This document shows, one piece after another, positions 1 to 6,937 of a DNA stretch of 64,000 bases (the stretch's first letter is position 1; every line of letters begins with the position of its first letter). The DNA lies in the NCBI RefSeq assembly GCF_024508665.1, contig NZ_JANINP010000007.1, positions 1,178,001 through 1,242,000 on the forward strand. Direction: 5' to 3'. Below the pieces are notes generated by a model. The model had not been told where the DNA came from and did not search any database. It was given only the letters and a program-made list of their open reading frames with translations. Origin of the DNA: Sphingomonas sp. GTDB taxonomy: Bacteria; Pseudomonadota; Alphaproteobacteria; Sphingomonadales; Sphingomonadaceae. Position numbers and translations under genes: made by a program.

Positions 1-2
1 GC

Positions 3-74
3 GACGGGAAGGTCCAGATCTCCGAACCGGATGCGCCCGTTCTGCTGTTCGGTGTGACAATTCGCGCCGGGTAA
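3..74 (+). CDS. C-terminal end of an upstream gene (partial)
   Basis: Reading frame 3 is open from the left edge and ends in TAA 58 bases before cheA. The visible 23 residues (ending VLLFGVTIRAG) are too few to name a family. In related genomes as I recall them, a ChpT-like histidine phosphotransferase lies directly upstream of this che operon, which would fit, but the fragment cannot prove it. The other two frames are also short, so coding status rests on context and the in-frame stop. Confidence 0.4.
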   Translation, partial: DGKVQISEPDAPVLLFGVTIRAG

Positions 75-131
75 ACGTCTCTTTTACCACTGTTCGTCCA
101 AGGTCGTCCCGCGCATCAAGCCCGGGGACCC

Positions 132-2444
132 ATGGACGATCTGCTCCAGGAATTCATTGCCGAAACCCGCGAGACGCTCGACGCTCTCTCGGGCGAGATC
201 GTCGCGTGGGAAGCCGATCCGGCCGACCGCGCGCGGCTCGACGCGATTTTTCGGTTCGTCCACACCGTCAAGGGAAGCTGCGGATTCCTCGATCTGCCCC
301 GTCTGGCGCGCCTGAGTCATGCCGCGGAAGACGTGCTTGCCGCGGTTCGTTCGGGCGAGCGGACGCCTGACCAGAAACTGGTCACCGCAGTGCTGGCGAT
401 CGTCGATCGTATCGGCGAGATCGTCGAGGCGATCGACGCCGGTGCCGCGCTCGACGATAGCGGCGAGGAATTGCTGATCGCCGCGCTCAATTCGGGCGCC
501 GAAGCGGCTGCTCCCGCCGCTCAACAGGCCCCCAGCGGCCAGCGTGTCGGCAATCGCAGCGTGCGGCTGTCGACCGATCTGCTCGATCGCATGATGTCGG
601 GCATGTCGGACATGGTGCTGGCACGAAACGAACTCGCGCGCCGCATGCGCGATCAGAATGTCGATCCGACGATCGAAGCCGCGCTCGACCGCCTGTCGCT
701 GACGGTGGCGGAGATGCGCGACACCGTGACCCGGACGCGCATGCAGAAAGTCGATGCGTTGTTCTCCGCCTTGCCGCGGATGGTGCGCGATACGGCCGCT
801 GAGGTCGGTAAGTCGGTGCAACTGCAGATCGAAGGATCCGACGTCGAACTCGATCGCGAGATGATCGAGATGATGCGCGATCCGCTCGTCCACATCATCC
901 GCAATTCGATCGACCATGGCATCGAAAGTGCCGAGGAACGCCGTGCCCTGGGCAAGCGCGAAGTCGGGCGGCTGGTCGTTTCCGCGCGCCAGTCGGGCAA
1001 TCAGATCATCCTCGAAGTCGCCGACGACGGCCGGGGAATCGATACCGATCGGCTGGTTCAGAAGCTCACCGTCTCGGGCCAGTCGCGCGGTCGCGATCTG
1101 TCGATGCTGAGCGAACGCGCCAAGCTCGACCTGATCTTCGAGCCTGGCCTGTCGACCAAGGACGAAGTCACCGCGATTTCCGGACGGGGCGTCGGGATGG
1201 ACGTCGTGCGCGCCAATATCGAACAGATCGGCGGACGGATCGATCTGGTCAACGCCAAGGACCGCGGACTGCGAATCCTGATCCACGTGCCGCTGACATT
1301 GTCGATCATTCCCGCGATCGTGATCGGTATCGCCGGCCAGCGTTTCGCGGTCACGCGCCAGGCGATCGAGGAGATCGTCCACGTCTCCGGCGACACGATC
1401 CGCGTCGACCTGCTTGGCGATACGCCGGCGGCGACGGTGCGCGATCGCCGCATGCCGCTGGTCGATCTCGCCGCATTGCTCGGGCTGCGTGCCACCGATC
1501 CGATGGCGGCCGACATGCTGGCGATCATCAGTGCCAGTGGTGGCAGTTTCGCCGTCGCGGTCGATTCGGTGCTCGATCACGAGGAATTGGTGATCAAGCC
1601 GGCGTCGCCGGCGGTCATGGCGACGGGCATCTATGCCGGCCAGACCTTGCCCGACAGCGGCTCGCCGATGCTGCTGCTCGATTGCGCCGGGGTCGCCGCG
1701 GCGGCCGGCATCAACTTCGCGCGCGACACGGCGGTCGAGGAAGAGGAGGCAAGCGAGCCAGAGGCGATCTCGGCCGACGCACTGCTGTTCAACGATCTCG
1801 ACGGGCGCCGCCGCGCGGTGCCGCTGGCGATCGTCGACCGTGTCGAGACGGTCCATAGCTCCAATGTGCGGTTCAGCGGTGGCCGGATGCGTCTGTTGGT
1901 CGACGATCGAATCGTGCCGCTTGCCGCGCTCGGCGAGACCGACGGTCATACCGAACTCGCGGTGCTGAGGATCAAGGATGGCGATGCGGAGATCGCTTAT
2001 GCGATCGCCGAGCCGGTCGACATCGTCGCCATTCCGCCCGAAATCTCCCCGTCGGCGCAACCCGGGCCGATCCTGGGGGTCGTCGTGATCGGCGACGAAC
2101 AGGTCGAACTGATCGATCCGCAATGGCTGCTGGGTCCTGATGCGGAGGACATCGTCCGACCCGGTGCGCCGCTCTGCCTGATCGACAGCCAGTCGGACAG
2201 CTGGATCGCGACCTTCCTGAAGCCGGTACTCGAACAAGCCGGGTATCGTGTTTCGACCAAGGCGAATGCGGACGAACAGCCGGCGGTGATCCTGACCACG
2301 GATGCCGCGCAGGCCGCTGCACGCGATGGCCGGGTTCTACGTCTCAGCAATGATCGGCGCGACACTGGCGGCGATGATCGCGTCTATCGCTATGACCGCG
2401 CCGGGTTGCTCGCGGCGGTCGCCAAACGGGTAAATGTGGCATGA
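132..2444 (+). CDS. cheA: Chemotaxis histidine kinase CheA (P2-less, two CheW-like domains)
   Basis: Cytoplasmic kinase that autophosphorylates on an HPt histidine under chemoreceptor control and passes phosphate to CheY and CheB. Visible domains: HPt at residues 1-120 with phosphoacceptor H44 in HTVKGSCGF; a short Ala/Gln linker; dimerisation helices at about 143-205; ATPase with N-box around HIIRNSIDHG (254-263), G1 box ADDGRGID (297-304) and G2 box GRGVGMD (351-357); a CheW-like domain from about 392; a second CheW-like segment at about 548-675; and a receiver-like tail from about 685 lacking a convincing phosphoacceptor Asp context. No separate P2 (CheY-binding) domain is apparent between HPt and P3. 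It overlaps cheW by 4 bases (ATGA), so translation is probably coupled. The long reading frame on the opposite strand is a high-GC shadow. Confidence 0.95.
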   Translation: MDDLLQEFIAETRETLDALSGEIVAWEADPADRARLDAIFRFVHTVKGSCGFLDLPRLARLSHAAEDVLAAVRSGERTPDQKLVTAVLAIVDRIGEIVEAIDAGAALDDSGEELLIAALNSGAEAAAPAAQQAPSGQRVGNRSVRLSTDLLDRMMSGMSDMVLARNELARRMRDQNVDPTIEAALDRLSLTVAEMRDTVTRTRMQKVDALFSALPRMVRDTAAEVGKSVQLQIEGSDVELDREMIEMMRDPLVHIIRNSIDHGIESAEERRALGKREVGRLVVSARQSGNQIILEVADDGRGIDTDRLVQKLTVSGQSRGRDLSMLSERAKLDLIFEPGLSTKDEVTAISGRGVGMDVVRANIEQIGGRIDLVNAKDRGLRILIHVPLTLSIIPAIVIGIAGQRFAVTRQAIEEIVHVSGDTIRVDLLGDTPAATVRDRRMPLVDLAALLGLRATDPMAADMLAIISASGGSFAVAVDSVLDHEELVIKPASPAVMATGIYAGQTLPDSGSPMLLLDCAGVAAAAGINFARDTAVEEEEASEPEAISADALLFNDLDGRRRAVPLAIVDRVETVHSSNVRFSGGRMRLLVDDRIVPLAALGETDGHTELAVLRIKDGDAEIAYAIAEPVDIVAIPPEISPSAQPGPILGVVVIGDEQVELIDPQWLLGPDAEDIVRPGAPLCLIDSQSDSWIATFLKPVLEQAGYRVSTKANADEQPAVILTTDAAQAAARDGRVLRLSNDRRDTGGDDRVYRYDRAGLLAAVAKRVNVA

Positions 2445-2881
2445 GCGAGCAACTTTTCCTGATCGCCCATATTGCCGGCCGCGGAGTCGCGATCGACTCG
2501 GCGCAGGTCGAGTCGGTAGTCGATATCGGTGCGGTCGTCCCGACGCCGCGGGCCGCGCCGCATATCCGCGGCCTGGCCGCGTTGCGCAGCCGGGTAGTGA
2601 CGGTCATCGATACGCATGCCGCGCTCGGCCTGCCCAAGCTCGCCATCGCCGGATCGCGCGCGGTCATCACGGTGGTCGACGGACATCATTACGCCGTGCT
2701 GGTCGATAGCCTGGAGGACGTCGCGCCGTTCGTCGCCGCGCCGCTGCCGTCGGGGATCGGGCTGGACGCGGGCTGGCGTGAGGCCGGTTGCGGTGCAGTC
2801 GAGCGCGACGGCGAGCCGATTCTGGCGATCGACCTCACCGCGCTCGTCCACGGGCCGTCGAACGACGCGAATGCAATCTAG
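2441..2881 (+). CDS. cheW: Chemotaxis adaptor CheW
   Basis: Adaptor of 146 residues that links chemoreceptors to CheA in the membrane-associated signalling array. The whole protein is one CheW-like SH3-type beta domain: it opens with an aliphatic strand (FLIAHIAG), has the typical VVPTP/GLAALR middle and an HYAVLVD strand, and ends with AIDLTAL. Length is close to normal for CheW (about 150-170). The start ATG overlaps the cheA stop by 4 bases. The next 91 bases before cheY hold no gene; they contain an imperfect palindrome around GTGATCAC. Confidence 0.9.
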   Translation: MSEQLFLIAHIAGRGVAIDSAQVESVVDIGAVVPTPRAAPHIRGLAALRSRVVTVIDTHAALGLPKLAIAGSRAVITVVDGHHYAVLVDSLEDVAPFVAAPLPSGIGLDAGWREAGCGAVERDGEPILAIDLTALVHGPSNDANAI

Positions 2882-2972
2882 GCTGCAGAGCGGATCTGCA
2901 CGCTAATTAACCGAGTGATCACGGTTTGGCGGGTAAGCCCTTGGATGGGCCTAGTAACGGGGTGTTTCGGTC

Positions 2973-3338
2973 ATGAAGACGTGTCTGGTTGTCGATGATT
3001 CCAAGGTGATCCGCAAGGTCGCCCGCCATATCCTCGAGACGTTGAATTTCGAGGTGAACGAGGCCGCCGACGGCAAGGAGGCGCTCGACAGCTGCATGAC
3101 GTCGGTTCCCGACGTGATCCTGCTGGATTGGAACATGCCGGTGATGAGCGGGATGGATTTCCTGCGTGCGCTCCGCGACACCGCATTGTCGAGCCGGCCC
3201 AAGGTCGTGTTCTGCACGACCGAGAACGGCATGGCCTATATCCGCGCCGCGATCGAAGCGGGCGCCGACGAATATGTGATGAAGCCGTTCGATCGCGAAA
3301 CGCTGGAATCGAAGCTGCAGATCGTCGGCCTGGCCTAA
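2973..3338 (+). CDS. cheY: Single-domain response regulator, CheY type
   Basis: Receiver-only protein of 121 residues. Acidic pair D8-D9 in VVDDSK, phosphoacceptor D52 in ILLDWNMP, conserved T82 or T83 and K104 in VMKPF are all visible, so it should be phosphorylatable. With no output domain and a position between cheW and cheB, the likely role is to carry the CheA signal to the flagellar motor switch or another target. The sequence resembles the alphaproteobacterial CheY/DivK-like single-domain class, so a motility-independent target cannot be excluded. Confidence 0.9.
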   Translation: MKTCLVVDDSKVIRKVARHILETLNFEVNEAADGKEALDSCMTSVPDVILLDWNMPVMSGMDFLRALRDTALSSRPKVVFCTTENGMAYIRAAIEAGADEYVMKPFDRETLESKLQIVGLA

Positions 3339-3351
3339 ACTCACTGGTGCC

Positions 3352-4413
3352 GTGATGGCGAGCAAGGCTCCCGACATTCCCCATTTCGAGGCGCCACCCT
3401 CGGTCCTGATCGTCGACGATTCGGTCGTTGCACGCGCCGTGATCGCGCGGGCGATCGACAGCGGTGGCCGCTTCCTGGTGGCCGGCGCGGTCCAGGACGC
3501 CAAGGCGGCGCTCGCGTTCCTGGCGCGGCACCGCGTCGACATAATCCTGCTCGACATCGAAATGCCGGGAATCGACGGCCTGACCGCCTTGCCCGACCTG
3601 ATCGCGGCGGGCCAGGGTGCCCGCGTACTGGTCGTGTCCTCGGCATGCGCCGACGGCGCCGCCTCAACGGTCCAGGCCTTGGCGTTGGGCGCCGCCGATA
3701 CGCTGGTCAAACCCGAGGTCGGGGCCTTTGCCGGGCGCTTCGGCGATCAACTCAACGAACGCCTCATTCGACTGGTAGAGGCCGATGAGGTCGTCGCGCC
3801 GCGGACTCCGGCGGCGGCCATCGCGCCGGGAAACGACTATGATATCGTCGCGATCGGTGCCTCGACCGGTGGCATCCACGCGCTCAGTCAATTGCTCCGG
3901 GCAATCCCCGCCGAGTTCCGCTTGCCGATCCTGATCACCCAGCATCTGCCCGAATCGTTCATGCCCTATTTTGCCGCGCAGGTCGCGGTGCTGGCCAATC
4001 GTCCCTGCGAGGTGGCGGAGGACCGCGTTCGCATACGTCCCGGCCGCATTCTGATCGCGCCGGGCCGCGCGCATATGCGCTGCGTCGCGATGGGCGATGA
4101 CGTCGTGATCCGTCTATCCACCGTGGCATCGGCCAGCGGCTGTCTGCCATCGGTCGACCCCATGCTGCAATCGGTAGCCGAGGTCTATGGCGCACGCGCG
4201 CTCGGCGTGATGCTGAGCGGCATGGGCCGCGATGGCGCGATCGGCGCGGGGCAGCTGGCCGCCGCCGGCGGCAGCGTCGTCGTGCAGGACCGCGCATCCT
4301 CGGTGGTCTGGGGCATGCCCGGCGCCGTGGTCTCCGGGGGGATCGCGGACGCGATCCTGCCGCCGGACGAGATCGGCCAATTGATCGCGCGCCGTCGGCG
4401 GCCTTCATGCTGA
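3352..4413 (+). CDS. cheB: Chemoreceptor glutamate methylesterase CheB
   Basis: Phosphorylation-activated methylesterase/deamidase that removes methyl groups from chemoreceptor glutamates, giving adaptation together with CheR. The N-terminal receiver carries D22-D23 (VDDS) and D68 (ILLDIEMP). The C-terminal esterase domain has the catalytic triad expected for the family: S171 in GASTGG, H198 in ITQHLP and D294 in SGMGRDG. The first codon of the frame is GTG followed by ATG, so translation may begin at 3352 or 3355. The last 7 bases overlap cheR. Confidence 0.94.
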   Translation: MMASKAPDIPHFEAPPSVLIVDDSVVARAVIARAIDSGGRFLVAGAVQDAKAALAFLARHRVDIILLDIEMPGIDGLTALPDLIAAGQGARVLVVSSACADGAASTVQALALGAADTLVKPEVGAFAGRFGDQLNERLIRLVEADEVVAPRTPAAAIAPGNDYDIVAIGASTGGIHALSQLLRAIPAEFRLPILITQHLPESFMPYFAAQVAVLANRPCEVAEDRVRIRPGRILIAPGRAHMRCVAMGDDVVIRLSTVASASGCLPSVDPMLQSVAEVYGARALGVMLSGMGRDGAIGAGQLAAAGGSVVVQDRASSVVWGMPGAVVSGGIADAILPPDEIGQLIARRRRPSC

Positions 4414-5225
4414 CGCCGCGCCCCGCCGGCGCGGTCGCGGAATTCATCGCGCTGCTCGAGGCGCGCACCGGGCAGCAAATGGCGGCCAACCGCAATTGGC
4501 GCATCGAAACCGCGCTGAAGCCGGTGATGCGCGATACCGGCCACCACACGCTGGAGAAGCTCGCCGAAGCGATCCGCGCGGACCGTGGCGGACCGCTCGC
4601 CGACCGGGTGGTCGACGAATTGCTCAACCAGGAGAGTTCGTTCTTCCGCGACGCCGCGGTATTCGACATCGTCGAACAGGCAGTCTCGGCTATTCCCGAT
4701 ACGCGGCGTCCGCGGATCTGGTCGGCGGGTTGCTCGAACGGACAGGAGCCGCTCAGTCTGGCGATGCTTTTCGCCGAAAAACTCGACCGCCAAATGCCCG
4801 AGATCCTCGCTACCGACGTCTCCGAAGCGGCGTTGAACAAGGCACGCGCCGGACGGTACACCCAGTTCGAAATCCAGCGCGGCTTGCCGATCCGGCGGAT
4901 GATGCAATGGTTCGATTCGGTCGATGGCGACTGGATCGCCAATCCCGGGCTGACGCGGATGGTTTCGTTCCGCCGGATGAACCTTGTCGCCGATTCGCTG
5001 CCAATCGGTCGCTTCGACGTCATCCTGTGCCGCAACGTGCTATTGTATTTCTCGCTCGAGATGCGTCGCGCGGTTCTCGGGCGGCTCGCGCAAGTGCTGC
5101 GTCCCGACGGCGTGTTGGTGCTCGGCGCCGGTGAGACGGTGATTGGCCAGACCGATGCCTTCCGCCCCAGCCAACGCTACCGCGGCCTGTACGAGCCGAA
5201 CTGGGCCGCCGCCGCGGCTGCGTGA
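4407..5225 (+). CDS. cheR: Chemoreceptor methyltransferase CheR
   Basis: SAM-dependent methyltransferase that methylates chemoreceptor glutamate side chains. The N-terminal all-helical CheR_N domain spans about residues 8-75, and the Rossmann domain shows the SAM loop WSAGCSNGQEP, the acidic ATDVSEAAL segment and the CRNVLLYF motif typical of CheR. At 272 residues the length is normal; there is no TPR or receptor-tethering extension. It overlaps both cheB and the amidase gene (GTGA), consistent with one polycistronic transcript. Confidence 0.94.
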   Translation: MLTPRPAGAVAEFIALLEARTGQQMAANRNWRIETALKPVMRDTGHHTLEKLAEAIRADRGGPLADRVVDELLNQESSFFRDAAVFDIVEQAVSAIPDTRRPRIWSAGCSNGQEPLSLAMLFAEKLDRQMPEILATDVSEAALNKARAGRYTQFEIQRGLPIRRMMQWFDSVDGDWIANPGLTRMVSFRRMNLVADSLPIGRFDVILCRNVLLYFSLEMRRAVLGRLAQVLRPDGVLVLGAGETVIGQTDAFRPSQRYRGLYEPNWAAAAAA

Positions 5226-5971
5226 TTCCGGAGGCGGCGGGACGGTTTACTTTCGCCGCGCTTGGCCGCAATTCAGCGCGTGTGAAGATCATCGATACCC
5301 CGTCGCCCAATTTCAACGAGCGGCAGCTGCCGGTCTCGATGATCGTGCTGCACTATACCGGCATGGAAAGCGCGGAGGCGGCGCTGGCGCGGCTGACCGA
5401 TCCGGCAGCCGAGGTGTCGGCGCATTATCTGATCGACGAGGACGGGACGATCCATCGCCTGGTGGCTGAGGACAAGCGCGCCTGGCACGCCGGCAAATCG
5501 CATTGGCGCGGGATTACCGACGTCAATTCGGCCTCAATCGGGATCGAACTGGTCAATCCCGGTCACGAATTCGGCTATCGCGACTTCGCGCCCGCGCAGA
5601 TCGAGGCGCTGATCCCGCTACTCGGCGAGATCAAGGATCGCCATGAGATCACGCGGGGCAATATCGTCGGCCATTCGGACGTCGCGCCGACCAGGAAGCA
5701 GGACCCGGGCGAGCTGTTCCCCTGGGGCCAGCTTGCGCGGTTGCGGCTGGCATTGCCGCGCCCGACCAAGAATCTGATGGATCCCCTGTGGAGCGACGCC
5801 GGCTTCCTGTTGGCACTCGAACGCTTCGGCTATGAAGTCACCGACAAGCTCGCAGCGGTGGTCGCGTTCCAGCGCCGTTTTCGCCCCGAACTGATCGACG
5901 GCGAGATCGATGGCGAGTGCCGGTGCCTGTTGCTCGCGCTGCTGCTGCCCAAACCGCAGGGCGACGAGTAG
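5222..5971 (+). CDS. N-acetylmuramoyl-L-alanine amidase (AmpD/Amidase_2 type)
   Basis: Zinc amidase predicted to cleave the bond between MurNAc and L-Ala. Amidase_2 features: a first zinc His in VLHYTGM, WHAG, and a second His in GHSDVAPTRKQDPG followed by LFPW. The C-terminal 70 residues resemble a peptidoglycan-binding helical module. The longest frame starts with GTG inside the cheR stop (GTGA overlap); a second in-frame GTG at 5282 (VKIIDTPSPNFN) gives a start more typical of AmpD-like proteins. No signal peptide is evident from either start, so a cytoplasmic cell-wall recycling role is the simplest reading. Coupling to chemotaxis genes is notable. Confidence 0.88.
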   Translation: MIPEAAGRFTFAALGRNSARVKIIDTPSPNFNERQLPVSMIVLHYTGMESAEAALARLTDPAAEVSAHYLIDEDGTIHRLVAEDKRAWHAGKSHWRGITDVNSASIGIELVNPGHEFGYRDFAPAQIEALIPLLGEIKDRHEITRGNIVGHSDVAPTRKQDPGELFPWGQLARLRLALPRPTKNLMDPLWSDAGFLLALERFGYEVTDKLAAVVAFQRRFRPELIDGEIDGECRCLLLALLLPKPQGDE

Positions 5972-5974
5972 CGC

Positions 5975-6331
5975 ATGACCAGACTACCTGGATACCTCCA
6001 GGTGCGCCGCTGGGTGGATCGCGATCTCTCGGATAATCGCCTTAGGTCCGTCGCGATGTCGGCGACGTTCCTGCCGATCTTCACGATTGTCCTGATAGCG
6101 CCCCTTCTTCCCGGATCATTGAAGGTTGCGGGCTGGATCGTGGCGCTCGGGACCGGTAGCTCTTGGGGGGTCTTTATCATTTGGCGGGCGTTCAAGTTGG
6201 CCAAAGCCGCGCTTATCCGAGGCGACCGCGCCTACGATCAGACCGGCAAGTTAGCCCTTCCTCCTGAATACCGTGACACCGAAAGCGCGGCGCGTGCGCT
6301 CAAGCGCCGTGGTCCCAGAGGTAAGAGTTAA
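5975..6331 (+). CDS. Small inner-membrane protein of unknown function
   Basis: Hypothetical protein of 118 residues with two hydrophobic segments (about residues 24-45 and 50-72), a basic N-terminus and a charged C-terminal tail (RALKRRGPRGKS). It starts 3 bases after the amidase stop, so it probably belongs to the same transcript. No family recognised. The gene ends about 35 bases before the RNase P RNA. Confidence 0.6.
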   Translation: MTRLPGYLQVRRWVDRDLSDNRLRSVAMSATFLPIFTIVLIAPLLPGSLKVAGWIVALGTGSSWGVFIIWRAFKLAKAALIRGDRAYDQTGKLALPPEYRDTESAARALKRRGPRGKS

Positions 6332-6365
6332 TGAGTAGGAATCCGGTCAGCCTTCCGCTAAGTCG

Positions 6366-6741
6366 GCTGGCGCCAGAGGGTCGGGCGGCCGCGGGTGCGC
6401 AAGCACGCGAGGAAAGTCCGGGCTCCGCGGAACGACGGTGGCGGGTAATGCCCGCCGGGGGTGACCCCAGGGACAGTGCCACAGAGAGCAGACCGCCAAC
6501 CCGGTTCGCCGGGAGGTAAGGGTGAAAGGGTGCGGCAAGAGCGCACCGCGCTTCTGGTAACAGCGGCGGCATGGCAAACCCCACCGGGAGCAAGACCGAA
6601 TAGGGGCGGCATATGGGTGTGTTCCCACCCGTCGCCCGGGTTGGTTGCTGGAGGCGGCGCGCGAGCGTCGTCCTAGAGGAATGGTCGCCCATCCGCGCAA
6701 GCGGTGGACAGAACCCGGCTTACAGACCCTCTGGCGCTCAT
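6366..6741 (+). ncRNA. rnpB: RNase P RNA component, bacterial type A
   Basis: Catalytic RNA that matures tRNA 5' ends. The universally conserved 5' core GAGGAAAGTCCGGGCTC is at 6409-6425 and the matching 3' core ACAGAACCCGGCTTAC at 6708-6723. Helix P1 closes the molecule: GCGCCAGAGGGTC (6370-6382) pairs perfectly with GACCCTCTGGCGC (6725-6737). The GGTGAAAGGGTGCGGCAAGAG segment and the GGTAACAGCGG segment fit the specificity domain. Exact ends are estimated from P1. All open frames crossing this stretch are spurious. Confidence 0.96.
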
Positions 6742-6795
6742 GCGCGGCGATTAGCGGAAGCTAATCGCCGAAGCGCGATGCGCACGCATGAGCGC
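6734..6795 (+). repeat. Nested inverted repeat just 3' of rnpB
   Basis: An outer 11-base perfect inverted repeat, GCGCTCATGCG (6734-6744) and CGCATGAGCGC (6785-6795), encloses an inner 10-base perfect hairpin, GGCGATTAGC (6746-6755) / GCTAATCGCC (6760-6769), with a GGAA loop. The outer left arm shares its first bases with the 3' strand of rnpB P1. No clear T-tract follows, so it may be a 3' processing or protective structure rather than a classic terminator. Confidence 0.6.
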
Positions 6796-6821
6796 GGCCG
6801 GCTTCGCAAAGCGAGGACCGA

Positions 6822-6846
6822 CGGCGCGCGATTAACTCGCGCGCCG
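6822..6846 (+). terminator. Possible terminator hairpin downstream of rnpB
   Basis: CGGCGCGCG (6822-6830) and CGCGCGCCG (6838-6846) form a 9-base perfect stem with loop ATTAACT. It is followed by CATCCTGCCTTTTCC, a weak T-containing tail. It lies between rnpB and the next gene, so it could end the rnpB transcript. Confidence 0.45.
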
Positions 6847-6937
6847 CATCCTGCCTTTTCCATCAAAAGTCCAGTTTCCCGCCATCTTTTCCTGATATCG
6901 AATGTCGGCTAACCTGCGGCAAAAGCGGGGGGAAATT

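Noticed and set aside
84..2237. A 717-codon minus-strand reading frame opposite cheA
   Set aside because: Product is Arg/Asp/His-rich without domains, and it mirrors cheA codon structure; high-GC antisense shadow.
6300..6912. Several open frames on both strands across 6300-6912
   Set aside because: They lie on the RNase P RNA and its hairpins; no domain or codon support.
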